Origin: Epiperipatus broadwayi
Lineage: Eukaryota; Onychophora; Udeonychophora; Euonychophora; Peripatidae
Direction: 5' to 3'
Length of the DNA stretch: 64,000 nucleotides
NCBI GenBank assembly: GCA_028023455.1
Contig: JAQFVV010012396.1
Location: 21,510,750-21,574,749 of the forward strand
Below are positions 49,670 to 61,524 of this stretch, piece after piece. The number at the start of each line of letters is the position of its first letter. Position 1 is the stretch's first letter. The notes beneath the pieces are model-generated. The model saw nothing but the letters and a program-made list of their open reading frames with translations. It searched no databases and was not told where the DNA came from. The position numbers and the translations under genes were made by a program.

Positions 49670-50860
49670 ATTCAGTAAATTAGAAGTCCATGAGATTAAC
49701 ATAGATGCAATCTGCTTTATAATTAATTTGTTGAATATAATATCCCATTCAATGCTTATATAACAAAAGGACATATAATGTTTTCCTGAAAATGGAAATA
49801 AGGAATTGTATAAGCTGAAAATTAGTTCAATCTGAATCCATAAATAAATTATTGTTTGTTATTATTTATTAAACTTTGTGAGATTTTAATTTTTTTTCAT
49901 TATAAGAAAGATTATTAGGTCAAAATATCAAATCTATTGTATATTTCATCCAGGAGTAATTCAGCAGATTCTTGATTTGGTCTGGTAGAATAACACATAG
50001 ATAATGAATTGTTCAGGTTAATTATTGATCTCTATGAATGGTAGTTAAAGCTTGCAAATATTATAAAGTTTTGAAATTCTTTTAGTTATAGATGCAGAAT
50101 ATATCCCCTATATTTATACAGAATATATTCCTTATATTTATAGATACAGAATATATCCGTGCATCCTTTACAGATGATACTCATTCGGTATTACCCAGAT
50201 GATAATGGTTATCATTATCACTATTAACTCAATCCTTAAATTTGGGGGAAGCATTTTATTTATTTAATGTTATTACGCTTATCTGATATTATTAATACTG
50301 GTAGTAGCATATTTAATGGTATAACATAGGTCATACATCAGTCGACTATTACATTATACATATATATTATTTTTGTTTCTTCAAAACATAATTCATATTT
50401 TAAAATGTACACTTTTATAGATAATTTTTATAAATAAAATATTTTTAACTGACATTCTTTCTATGCAAATTCTTCAACACTCAACTAAATTCAATAAGAT
50501 GCATATGCTAAGAAAAAACAGAAATGTTAGAATCAATTAAGAAATAATAACATAGATTGAGTCTGACATCAAAAGGTCTAAATCAATAATACAGCTATTT
50601 TGAAAAGCTTATGCAAACATATTTTCTTTCTTTATTCATTTACACTAGCTTGTACACACGCCCACCTAACCTTACAATACTGAAGTGTACTTCAGCAATT
50701 GTAAAAAAATAATGGGGGGGGGGGAATCAAATAAAAATTAAAAAGAGAAATCCATATAAATCAATTATAATCTTTTATAATAACACGGTACAAATTAATT
50801 TAAACCGATACAATTTTGGCGGTAAAATATATAAATTAAAGTATCACTTAAATAAAAGGA
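49670..50860. other. AT-rich stretch with a short tandem repeat
   Basis: 'cagaatatatccc(c)tatattt(at)a' recurs three times at about 50095-50160. A G11 run is at 50714-50724. No gene seen. Confidence 0.5.
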
Positions 50861-50864
50861 CTTC

Positions 50865-51080
50865 GAACTCAGACTTTCACACGACCCTTAATTATCCATG
50901 CTATCTCATGCTGCTGATATACTTGATCACACGTATGTCGAAAAGATAAATAATCACCAATATATGTATTTCAAGTATAACAAAAGTATGAGATAACACG
51001 GATAGTTGAGGGTCGTGTGAAAATCTGAGTTCAAACCCCTATTTATTACATATAGGAATGCAGGTATGAAAAAGCGTGTA
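50865..51080. repeat. Family A heads, short inverted dimer
   Basis: Left arm 50868-50965 (cgaactcagactttcacacg) and right arm about 50985-51045 (gggtcgtgtgaaaatctgag). The right unit continues into 'gaatgcaggtatgaaaaagc'. Only the tRNA-like heads and their neighbours are present. Confidence 0.8.
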
Positions 51081-51089
51081 CTCTAAAAA

Positions 51090-52255
51090 AAATCATATAT
51101 TATAAAATGTCTTCTTAATTTTGTCGCAACAATTTTAATAAAGAGAGGTGTTGTTTTCTCTGCCGACACTCGTGTAATTATCTATTAAAAACATTTTCTA
51201 CTTTTAAATAAATTGTATTATTTTGTATACATATATATATATAGGAGAAAAAAAAGATGTAACAGGATAAAACAAAGGAACATTTTCTTTTCCCCCATTA
51301 TAAAAATTATTCATATCAACATTTTAATTACAATTTCATCTAAAGGTGCTAAAGTTTCTGCACCCACAATCATTTTTACTCAGATATACTTTTAAACTTT
51401 AAAGTTGAATGTATCTATTGATTATTATGAAATAATTAAACTTCATTTCACGTCTTTGCTTGTATAACTTAAATATGTTTGACTTTACATTTCTCCAAAT
51501 ATACTTCAAGTCCTATATATATATATGTCGATATCGTGACTCGAAGATGCACTTCATGCTTATCCAGCTCTTTCTGGGTGACCTATGTCGCATCTTCACA
51601 CTCATCTTCATTATTCTTATTCAGTATTAATCAATATCAAATTACTACAATTTACTATAAAAGTGCCAAACTTCATGCATTCATGTGGGATAAGATAATT
51701 GTGTTTAACAATAAAGAAGAGTATATATGGTCTAAAATGAAATAATGATTTCTAGCCTAATCAAAAATAATCATTAAGGTATTTAATTGGGGAACATGGT
51801 GTCAACATGGTGAGTTTAAGAAGTTTGATACTTTTAGATTAAATTACAATGATTATGATATTGGTAAATAGTGAGAAATAATAAAGAGGATGTGAGAATT
51901 TATGACTGGACCAGCTGAAAAGTCCTGATTTATCACAAAATGCATCTTGGATGTCATTAACTTTTCTCAGATGTCATTGAATGATTAACATATTTTAGTG
52001 AAATAAAAAGTTATAGAAGTACCTTTTTTATATGCATATAGTGATTATTAGTATTGTATATTTGTAATTTTAAATAAATGTTAAAACATTTAAACCAGAA
52101 AAGGTTTACATTAGTTTAAAATATTTTCATTCAAACTAAGCACTTTCAATATTTCAAGTATTTTAATCATAGTTTTATGAATTAATTTTTATAATTTTGT
52201 TGTTATATGTACTTACCTATATTTTTTAAGATTTACATAAAGTTAAATTACTTAT
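51090..52255. other. AT-rich stretch, no gene seen
   Basis: Frames of 60 and 88 codons (51213, 51479) are low-complexity. Nothing recognised. Confidence 0.4.
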
Positions 52256-52261
52256 TTTTAA

Positions 52262-52390
52262 TACATGTGTGTGATCAGGTGGGTTAGCCATATAAGATGG
52301 CTCTGAGAGTTGTAGGCCATGTGAAAGTCTGAGTTCGAATCCCACATACATTACATATATAAATGCAGATGTAAGCCTGTAAAATGTATT
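52262..52390 (+). repeat. Family A head, best tRNA-like copy
   Basis: Head with an A-box-like ATGGCTCTGAGAG at about 52298-52310 and a canonical-looking B box GAGTTCGAATCCC at about 52332-52344, then 'aatgcagatgtaagcctgta'. The spacing of about 34 bases is right for an internal polymerase III promoter. This copy gives the strongest reason to call family A tRNA-derived. Confidence 0.8.
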
Positions 52391-52429
52391 AATACAAATT
52401 TATATAAATATTGTTAGAGAGGCTATTTT

Positions 52430-52745
52430 TTAGATAAAGGGATGCTGGCTTTTTTTTATTTACAGCACATTTGTCTTTGGCTATAGTCCATGACTCCTTA
52501 ATTTTTATTTTTCTATCATCTCTTTTAGTGCATGCTATATCTGCTTTAAAGAAATAAATTCATGGCCTGTCTGCAGCTCATGTTCTAAAAATATTGAGTA
52601 CTCATTGCACTTTTTGTCCTGTTATACAAGTAGTTGCATTGGGTTACTCTTGTGGACAGGTTTCCTCATTTCTCCATAATATGCTTTTGAGCAATTAATA
52701 TTTTTGCACTTGATTTTCTTCATATTTTAGCAAACAATTATTCTG
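52430..52745 (-). pseudogene. Penelope-like GIY-YIG endonuclease remnant 2
   Basis: On the minus strand, IKCKNINCSKAYYGEMRKPV near 52650-52710 matches the CxxC ... YYGET ... R part of the endonuclease. SIFLEHELQTGHEFISLKQI near 52530-52590 gives the H...TGH.F motif. A weak KEMIEK-stop-KLRSHG block near 52480-52525 follows. At least four in-frame stops are present. The copy aligns with the one at 63.3 kb over its last 70 bases. Confidence 0.75.
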
Positions 52746-52749
52746 TATA

Positions 52750-53395
52750 CATTGTCAGATTTATGTAATTTGTTTTTCTAATTTAATTAATATGAACATT
52801 GTCTCGAAACTAATGAAAAATATTAATTATTTAAAGGTAAATTAAATGAAAATTTACAAACAAATAAATATATTTTATTCTTTCTCTTCTTCTATCTTCC
52901 TTTAATGAACAGGTCTTGACTATCATGAAGTTATTATACCCTTGATTATTTTTCTGATCAATCTTGTATTTTTATACTAACTTTGACAATGAGACTGTAT
53001 ATTTGTACAATTGTAGTTTTATATATCCTAAATTATTTTTCCTTTGTCTTTCTCTTTATATATTTTTCTGAAGTTAGTCTGAACTCATTTACTAGTGGCT
53101 AGTAATGATGATGATAATTAGTTATTACTTTTTATTGTTTTAACAATATAATTGCTTTTTTTTTAATTTTTATATGAGTACTACCATGTTTATGAGAGAT
53201 TTCTTGTAGAAGTAATCTCAAAAAATGTGTGCTTGATTTGTATTAGATTCACTAAAACTATTTATATAGTTCTAAAATTAAAATGCCACTATAAATTGTG
53301 TCAAAAGATGGCAAGCAAAAAAAAAAACACTCACAGTGATGATGATATTCATAGTCATAATATTATGTTGTCTAATTATTGCATTTTTATTTAAT
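52750..53395. other. AT-rich stretch between retroelement pieces
   Basis: It may contain unrecognisable Penelope RT sequence; nothing can be read. Confidence 0.35.
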
Positions 53396-53399
53396 GCAG

Positions 53400-56300
53400 A
53401 TCTTAACATACATATAATCATCAATAGTACTACATCCTATGACCAGGTTTACAGAACAATCACCCAATCTATTTCTTCATTTCTTCATTCTGTTCTGTTC
53501 CTTCCCCAGATATTCAATTCCGCATATCTCTTTTCATCTCTTACATCATCTATCAAAGTCAATCTTTTCCTACTTTTCTTTAATTTCCATTTACAATTCA
53601 CTCCAAAACATTCTTTATTAAAATTATTCTTTTTCTTAATATATATTCAATACTACTCTTTTCTTTTTCCTGAAGGTTTGTGATGATGGTGTTTTACTGG
53701 TATTTTTATATTGGGTTATTTCCATCATCTAATATGACTATTGAATGTCTTTAAAATAATTCAACTTTATTTAAATATTCCAAATATATTTAACTGTTAG
53801 TAATAACACATCAAACAGGTTAGTATATGCACAATGTTTTGAGAGATATTATTCTCCCAGCCTGACCAGTGACAGTAATGGCAGGGATGGCTCAGTTGAT
53901 TATGGAAATACCTTAAAATTCAATACTCAAGAATCTAAGGGTTCAGGTTCACATGCCATGTTAATACTGTCATTGGTCAGACCAGCAATACCTGCAAAAG
54001 AAGGGAGAATAATACCTCTCAAAACATTGTGCATATGCAACTTGTTTGATGTGCTATTACTAACAGTTGAATGTATTTGCAGTATTTAAACAGAGTTAAT
54101 TTTTTCTAAAGATATTCAATACTCATATTAGATGATGGAAATAGTCCAATATAAAAATACAATCTCTTCTTTTCATCTCTAATTTCATCAATCAGTCTTC
54201 TTCCAAAATTTCTTCATTTTATTCATCAAATTAATTTTTTTCATGACTGCATCTCAAAGGCCTCTAATCTATTTCTATTTTTATTCACTGTCAATATTTC
54301 ACAACTGTACAATAATACACTACACACATATGATTAATTAATCTTTTATTTAATTCACACTTCAAAGTTCTACAGAATATTTTCTTTATCTTAATTCTAT
54401 TTTTAATTTCATCTTCAATTTTTCTATCCTTATTCAGCAAACTATTCAAATATCTAAATGCATTCACTGCTGAAGTATAATATCATTAATGACATCTTGT
54501 ATTCTTTTTGTATTTCTTCATATCCATAACCACTTGTTTTGCTCAGTATTTATATTTATATCACATTCCATATATTCTTCCAATTTATTGAACACATTTT
54601 GGACATTATTTTTATTTTCAGCTTCAATAAGTGTATTTCTGCAAATTTTATGCATTTTATTATTCTACAACTAAATATCCATCTAACATGACTTCCAAAT
54701 AAGCATTAAAAAGCATGGATAACATGCAGCATCCATGTCTAACTCCTACACTTAATTTTGCAATATCATTATTCTCCAAACTTTTTCCACAAATTCAACC
54801 TTCTATCTTCTCAAAATTCTACTTTGCAAGATTATTCTCATCAAATGTTTTTTTTTCTAAATCCACAAAATATATACAAATTCTTTTATCTTTTTCAATA
54901 TATCTCTGTCATTGTTCTAACAGGACTAAAAGCATCTCTTATATTATTGGTTATCTGAAAACCAAACACTTCTCAGTATAATATTCCATTTTCCATAAAT
55001 TTTTTGATTTAAAATTCTTAATAATACTTTTAAACATGAAATAAAATATATTATTCTATACTCTTCATACTAGATTTAAAGATTTATTACCAATTATAAT
55101 AATACCAATTGTTAAAGTGAAGAGAGCTATGAACTCCATTATTATATATCAAATTGCATAGTATAGCACATTTGCTTCATAGTGCTTTCTCCTATTTTTT
55201 TCAAAAATTCTGTAAGAATTGCTTTTAAAGTATGTATTTTATTATTTATTTCTTTGATTTATTTACTTCTGTCTATAATGTCCATATCTTGTTCAAATAT
55301 TTTAAGTTTTATCACTTTTAAGTTTATAAACAATTCCATTGTTTTTATGTCTAAGCATATATTGTGTATATTCTTCTATCTTTTCAATATGTAATTCACA
55401 TCAGTTAATTCCTTTTCATTCTTATCATTACCCTTTTTTTACTAAGTGACATTTGTATTTACTATTGAAGCACTTTTATTTCTCTACATTCTAGTTTCAC
55501 TTATATTTCTTTTGCTAAATCTATTTTCCTCTTTAGTTCACTATTATTTTTTTCTATATGCCCATTGCCTTTTTTTACTATTAGCTTTCCTCCATCTCTA
55601 TACTTCCATCTTTTTCAATATGCCTTCTATTATGCCATAATTTAACTTTTTCTTAACTGAATAATATAATTCCTATCACATTTTTTGCCATTTTGATATT
55701 CCTGTCTTAATCTTACATGAATGTTTATCAGAAACATTCATATAATATCAATACACTTTATTATTTTTCACACAAGAAACTAAATCTTCTTTTTTTCATC
55801 TCTTTCAATTTATCAAGCCCCATCTTATATATAATTTCTCTATTTTCATTTATTTAAAATTTAACTTTAATTTATCCATAACTATATTATGACTAGGATC
55901 AGTATCAGATAAAGCATGTGAATTTTTAATTACATTCTTATATTTATTTATTTTGTATTAATATATGGTCTGGATAACATCATTCTCTATCCCCTAGAGA
56001 TTTCTATGAATAAAATCTTCTTGAATAATTTTTAAACCAAGTGTTTGCAAACAGAACATTATTCTCTTTACAAAATCTCACTAGCTAATTATCTCATTCA
56101 TTCTTTTTCAAATGCCACGATTCCAACAATTGTTCCTTTCTTACATTTAACCATAATAATATTCCAATCAATATGATACCAAGATACATGCATTTTATCT
56201 TCTTGTTATGATACCCATTTTTTTCATATAGTGCATCTATTTCTATATCATCATGATTAATAGCTAACATATAAGCTTGTATAAATGCCAAATCCTCAGG

Positions 56301-56540
56301 GTTTTGTAATTGTTCTAATTATCAAAAGTTTATTATCAATACAATCTAATTTTACCAGACTATTCCAAATTTCATTTGCAACAGCAATATTAACTCCATT
56401 TATTGATTTATAACTTAATGAAATAAAACAGCTTTACATCTCCTCTCTTTACTTCTCTACACCCCTCCTACTTCATTTCACCTAATTTCATAACATCAAT
56501 ATTATTTATTTCCATTTACTTTTCTTTACCTTGATCAAAT
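53400..56540 (-). mobile_element. RTE/CR1-like LINE remnant interrupted by a family D dimer
   Basis: Minus strand. The endonuclease part (about 56540-56090) reads DDIEIDALYEKNGYHNKK and, in a shifted frame, IDWNIIM, matching the DWN motif. The RT part includes VGVRHGCCMLSMLFN near 54700-54750 (standard 'GVRQGCxLSPxLFN'). Then AFRYLNSLLNKDRKIEDEI lies near 54430-54480 and a GRRLIDEIRDEKKRL-like end at about 54165-54210. The chain resumes beyond the inserted repeat at 53690 with ILRKNN-like and RKRLTLIDDVRDEKRYAEL at about 53500-53620. Many stops and shifts. The large plus-strand frames (53336-53683, 54489, 54715, 55182, 55446) are antisense shadows of this element. Confidence 0.8.
53700..54160. 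repeat. Family D SINE, inverted dimer inserted in the LINE
   Basis: Left arm 53700-53858 and right arm 54003-54160 pair along their length. The ends are 'gtatttttatattgggttat' and its complement. Between them lies one tRNA-like head with A box TGGCTCAGTTGA (53888-53899) and B box GGTTCACATGCC (53946-53957). One full SINE therefore carries an extra inverted copy of its own tail. LINE coding resumes on both sides, showing it inserted after the LINE. Confidence 0.88.
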
Positions 56541-56550
56541 TATTACTACA

Positions 56551-57105
56551 AAATGAAACATAATGGCTGAAATTAATTATAGAATTAAACTTGGTTGGAG
56601 TGAGTTTGGTAGAAATAGCTTAATATTAAAAGGAAATATTCCTGTATGTTTGAAAAGAAAGATTTTTAATAAATATGTTTTACCAGTTCTTACTTATAAA
56701 TCTGATACCTGAATGCTTAACAGAAGAACAATATAGAGACTTCAGACTAATTAACAAACCTATGGAGAGATGCATGTTAGGAGTAACAAGAAGAGATTGA
56801 AATGAAATACATGAGTAAGAAAACAAACAGGTATTATTGACATCATTGAATGAATTAAGAAATGAAGTGGAGTTGGGCTGGGCATATTTTTAGAAGAGAT
56901 GGTAACAGGTGAACAGTTGAAATCTTAAACTGGACTCTACAATATTATATAACATCCAGAAAGACACCCCTTGTGAGATGAATAGATGAAATAAAAAAGT
57001 GTACTAGGATAGTATGGAGAAGAGAGGCTAGAGGTTAGATAGATTGAACATGAAGAAATGGTCATCCTGCTATAGATCTATAAAGATTGAAAATGATGAT
57101 GATGA
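56551..57105 (+). pseudogene. RTE/CR1-like LINE C-terminal fragment, second copy
   Basis: Translated pieces read LPVLTYKSDT near 56675-56705, the 'VRKQTGIIDIIE' block near 56815-56850, and MKWSWAGHI-like sequence near 56867-56890. It ends near 57095 with (GAT)n ('gatgatgatgat'), the kind of short 3' repeat expected of RTE-type elements. It lies head-to-head with the minus-strand LINE. It aligns with 12445-12945, so both came from one family. Confidence 0.8.
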
Positions 57106-57224
57106 TTTTTTTAAAAAATTCAATTTCTCAACACTTTTTGATTAGTTATATTCCAAGTACCAATTCTCTATGTCTTTTTTTTTCAATGTATTATCTTTAT
57201 AATAATTTCAGTGTTATGACATGT

Positions 57225-57360
57225 GTAATCCCATGTCTACTACTGCCAGTTCAATTTCCTGGCTAGGTACAACTAATCAGAATGGCAATATCTGATGAGA
57301 GAATATTGCCCCACAAAATGTTGCCCTCTATACTAACCTGTATTTCATTTATAACAATTT
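57225..57360 (+). repeat. Diverged family D SINE piece
   Basis: 'gagaatattgccccacaaaa' then 'gttgccctctatactaacct' corresponds to the 'gagaataatacctctcaaaa ... actaacctg' segment of family D, preceded by a degenerate 'gccagttcaatttcctgg' B-box region. Low similarity; the order of blocks supports the call. Confidence 0.45.
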
Positions 57361-57369
57361 TATTTATAT

Positions 57370-57845
57370 TTTTTTAATACATTCAGTCATACTTTTAAAA
57401 AAAAAAACAATATTTAGCAATTCAAACAGAAAATGTAAATTTTCCAATATATAATTACATATTCATTTTTTTAAAATTACCAATTTTAATAATGTAAAAA
57501 AAGGATTTTATTTAAAAAAATTATTTTAATTACACTATATAAACTATTAAAATTATTATGGTAACATAAATAATGTAATATTTAATAACCATAAAAGGAA
57601 GTCACATGAAATTCTAGTTTTTAATAGACAGATAGATTTTTAGGTAAAAGCAATCAAGTGAATTAATTCTTGGAGTAAATTTATGTTTTACACTGTCTTT
57701 ATGAAGTACACACAGAGTGTCACACATAGGATCTTAAAATGTATTTACTTGCTTATATATTGTTAACGCACATACATATAGTAACATTAATTGCAAGGAA
57801 ATCAAGCCATAAATCATGTGTCTTAATTTAATAAGATTATATTAC
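57370..57845. other. AT-rich stretch
   Basis: Nothing recognised. Confidence 0.4.
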
Positions 57846-57846
57846 A

Positions 57847-58222
57847 AATGTTATATAATGAGCATGCCAATAGCTCTTAAGAAGCTTTTTAGAATATCCA
57901 TATTCTCAGACTGGTTTTCAGCTCTGGTTTTCAGCAATGAGTTGCTAGGATATTCAAGCATTAGATTTAAAATACCAGATCAAGTCCAGCACTATATCTA
58001 ATGGTTAACTATTAAGTAGAAAATCTGAAATTTTCAGACATCCATATGTCTTCAAATCCATCAATCTAACCTAAATAGCGATATGGGACTGAACTAAGTT
58101 CAGATATACCATATATTAATAGTTTTAGCAATATAAAATCACCAAAGCCAGAGCTAGAAACTAGTCTGAAGATATGGATATTCTGCAAAACTTGTTAAGA
58201 GCTATTGGTATGCTTATTATAT
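57847..58222. repeat. Family C repeat, inverted dimer
   Basis: Left arm 57847-57945 and right arm 58120-58222. 'gccaatagctcttaagaagc' pairs with 'cttgttaagagctattggta', and 'ctcagactggttttcagctc' with 'gagctagaaactagtctgaa'. The spacer of about 175 bases carries 'taccagatcaagtccagcac'. Its core resembles that of family B. Confidence 0.8.
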
Positions 58223-58229
58223 AATATAA

Positions 58230-59440
58230 TAACACAATGAAAATATTAGAAATTAACATATATATATATATATATATTGTGTATGCATTGCAATCTGGGT
58301 AATACGATTCAAAATTCTGTATTCTACCGTATTCCTAAATGCATGGCACTGATTTAATTAAGGCTTGTACCTGAAATTATAATAATCAACACTTTATCGC
58401 TTGCATTTTATTATTATCAATTTTTATTACAGGAAGATACAAGGAAAATATTAATTATCTTAATTTTGTTAACATAATGATATGTCTGAGATATACATGT
58501 TTTTTTTAATAATATTACAACTATTTGAATTTTGCTATTTTATGTTAAAATTTGATTCAGTTTTTCCCAGATTTAAACAATTTATTTAAAATGAAAATTC
58601 GAAAATATTAAAATCATAATCTAACAATTATTATTACCCATTGCCATTTGTTTTTATTAATTTCTAATGCAACTGCAGTAATTTTATATTTTACATCTGA
58701 CATTACATTTCTAGAAGAAAGATAGGCATCACTAATCATTAAGTTGTAGTTAGATAATTAATATATTTAAATCCTTTTGGGATTTTATATAAGATGCTCT
58801 AAAAAGCAATTAAAAAATGTTTGAACTCCTAAAATATCTTAAAAATAAAATTATGGTAAGGTGTTGTATATATATATATATATATATATATTGAAGCAGT
58901 CAGATCTGAGTTCGATCCTAGCTTCATGTTATTTACCCTAATACTAACTTTAAATTTCCGATGCAATGGGGCTTTATACATTCAATCCACGCTAATTTCC
59001 ATAATGAATAACTTGTTTCAAATACGTAGTAAAATTAATTAGTTTAGTTTAAATTGGATCAATTCTCTAAATAAATTCATGATAAAATGTTCATGAATTT
59101 ACATATATTAAATTGCCTGGATTGTGCGTATATATGTTTGTAAATATTAAATATATATAATTGTTCGAAAGTTTCATTGCGTCGGGAATACTTGTTTTTT
59201 TTTACTTTTAAATAATTTGTAAAGTTTTGCGATTAAAAGCTACATTCCTTCCAAAGGCTTTCAAATTCTCAAAAACAACAGTAAAGTTTTATTAATAAAA
59301 AAAAAAGATAAGAATTCAATTTTTAATTAAAATCATTTCGGACTTAAGAATTCATTTTCTAATTAGGAAAGGAATTCAAAAATTAGTTTGAAAGCCTTAT
59401 CGAAGGAATGTTTCTGAAAACAACTAATTATAAAAAAAAA
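58230..59440. other. AT-rich stretch
   Basis: TA runs at 58260-58277 and 58869-58891. 'gatctgagttcgatcctagc' at 58903-58922 is B-box-like, but no A box was found. No gene seen. Confidence 0.4.
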
Positions 59441-59476
59441 CGAGATTGATAATAAAATGAGCGATAGCCGGAGGCA

Positions 59477-59674
59477 TCAGTGAACAGTAGATATATAGCC
59501 CTGAAAAGTAAAGAAAAGGCTAGTTTTGGTTGTAGAGTAGTGCAGTGAACTCTGTGTGTATAAAAATTGTATTTCATCATGATAGAGGGCTAGAACATCA
59601 GGGATCGGGCTACAGTTCCTAAAGTCCCGAGGAATCTTCACTGGAGCTGCTGAACCGTTTTCCGGATCGATCAT
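59477..59674 (-). CDS. 65-codon open frame, unidentified
   Basis: MIDPENGSAAPVKIPRDFRN, then CSPIPDVLALYHDEIQFLYT and a Ser/Thr-rich end. The ATG follows a TTTTAGCAG acceptor-like site by one base, so this could be a 5'-coding exon. A second acceptor-like tract, CTTTTCTTTACTTTTCAG, lies inside the frame near 59500-59517 and suggests the frame is not all exon. Balanced codon use sets it apart from the AT-driven frames elsewhere. Function unknown. Confidence 0.3.
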   Translation of the reverse strand: MIDPENGSAAPVKIPRDFRNCSPIPDVLALYHDEIQFLYTQSSLHYSTTKTSLFFTFQGYISTVH

Positions 59675-60021
59675 TCTGCTAAAATAATGAAAGCTACTAA
59701 AATACTATTCCAGTAGTTAACCAATGATGCCTACGTTTCAACAACTTGGAGGAGTAACTTAAGGACAAGCACGGAATGGTAATATGAACGTTAAACTTTC
59801 TGGCCAGTTCGAACTTTATTTTATACTCCTTCTTTTTAAGAGCTCTTTTATTCTTTAATGTAAATCTTTGTAACACCTTTTATTCATGCTACTGTAAATT
59901 TATCTCGTAATTCTTTAAATCTCTAGTCTTTAAACTTTTTCTTTTCTTACTTGGCGGTTCATTTAATATATATATTTGTGTGCTTTATTAATGTCGTATT
60001 TAAAATTATATGCCAATAATT

Positions 60022-60143
60022 TTTCGACTCGATGAGCTCCTTGGTTCTATTTGCCTCACGCAAATAATATAATATAAATTTTAAATAGTTATTCTCGCCC
60101 ATTAGAACTAAATTTATAAGTTCTATTAATCATCGAGTCGAAA
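60022..60143. repeat. 13-bp perfect inverted repeat, 96-bp loop
   Basis: 'tttcgactcgatg' (60022-60034) and 'catcgagtcgaaa' (60131-60143), both with two CpGs. It may be the ends of a small element or a transcript hairpin. Confidence 0.6.
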
Positions 60144-61496
60144 GAAAATATTATACGTTTACTATTTTTATAATTAGCTAATCATAAGTTATTTGCTCAA
60201 TGTTTCACCTATGTCCCCAGCTCCTATCTACGTTATAAGTATATATATATGTATTCAAATAATGTTAAAATATTGATTTCTTGTTCTACTAATATATATT
60301 TATTCGAATATAACCTTAAAATGTTTTGCAAAAAGGTCGATAAAGGGTTAAAATATATTTTAATTCAACTTTTGTTATTTTGTATTAAGATTCCGGAAGA
60401 TCAAGATATTAGGGCATAATTAATATTGTTTATAAATGTTTTAAAATAGTTCGATAAAAGCTCGTTTGACTTTAATTAATTGGTCAAGTCATCACGTAGA
60501 GCATTCTACATGGGTTTTATTTTTCAACGATGACTATCAAGTCATCATCATCAAATGTTGCTGACGTAGGGCCATCTTCCGCTCCGTTAGGCTGGTCGGT
60601 GATCATATTCTCTTATTTAAATTTCTCGAGGAAGAAAGTACTTCCTTTCCGATTCATTAGTCAAAGGGTGTAAGACTTGCCAAATGCAAGCCGCCATAGG
60701 ACTTCGATCATCGACTAGCGATCATCTTTCAATTTTACTCTCTGCCTTGTAATTCGTCAGTACCATTGCCTCTTTGTTCCGGTAAAACCCGCTCCGTGCT
60801 CGTAATTCGTGATGGAGTGATTTAAATTAAAGTCGAACCAATTCTCAAATATATTTAGTTTAAATCAGTTTTCAAATCAAGATTAAAGTTATGCCTTGAA
60901 ATACGTTTTGCTCTTCATGAATAGATTTCCGAATGTGAAAATCAATCTCACATTCCACCGTAATAAAATTAGAACAATCATTTCCGTTCTTAATGAATAC
61001 CTTTATCTGCCTTTATATTTCTCGTTGGGGGCATAGACATAGAATCCCATGTTGTGTAATTCTTGTTGGCATATGATAAGGACCGCCACTCTTATTATAT
61101 TTATAAATTATTTTAAAGACTAGAGGTAACTAATGCAATCTATATTTTATTGAACAAAACAAATTATTATTATTATTAAATATTTCTAACATACTTGGTT
61201 TCTTAGTTCATCATTCTTTTTATAATTATTTAAATGTTCATACCCGCTATCTGTGTTGGCAACCCGAACATACATATGATTTGATTTAAAAAGTATTCAA
61301 AGTAATTAATTATTAGATATTCGTGTCAGTGCAAGGGTCTCTAGTCCTCACCAACCGTTGAACTAGTTCTTGGTGCATAGCACTGTGCCGTCGATTTCTG
61401 CTATCTGAGCTGTTGAGTTGGGTTTGAATTCAGTTTTGGTTAAGCTGAGTTAGAATCCGATTTGACTTGCGGTGGTGGTGGGTTTTGACCGGTACA

Positions 61497-61520
61497 ATAT
61501 ATATATATATATATATATAT
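61497..61520. repeat. TA dinucleotide repeat
   Basis: A short (TA)n tract at the right edge of the GC-richer island. Confidence 0.9.
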
Positions 61521-61524
61521 TTCC

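Larger units (their letters stand above)
59440..61500. other. GC/CpG-richer island of unknown nature
   Basis: Patches at 59455-59760, 60470-60860, 61020-61080 and 61240-61490 have clearly higher G+C and many CpGs (for example 'gggatcgggctacag', 'acccgctccgtgctcgtaat', 'gtgccgtcgatttctgc'). Frames are short: minus 59477-59674 (65 codons) and plus 60530-60673 (MTIKSSSSNVADVGPSSAPL..., 47 codons). A Q/T/R-rich minus stretch with one stop covers about 61310-61490 (PVKTHHHRKSNRILTQ...). No transposase, RT or gag motif was recognised. It could be a recent LTR-type or other insertion, or an exon and promoter region. Confidence 0.4.

Noticed and set aside
53336-53683. 115-codon plus-strand frame
   Set aside because: The opposite strand reads as the C-terminal tail of a LINE (RKRLTLIDDVRDEK); this frame is its antisense.
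54489-55640. Several plus-strand frames of 61-88 codons
   Set aside because: Antisense of the minus-strand LINE remnant, which carries the GVRxGC reverse transcriptase motif at 54.70-54.75 kb.
58903-58922. B-box-like 'gatctgagttcgatcctagc' as a tRNA-derived element
   Set aside because: No A box at a suitable distance upstream and no similar copy in the window.
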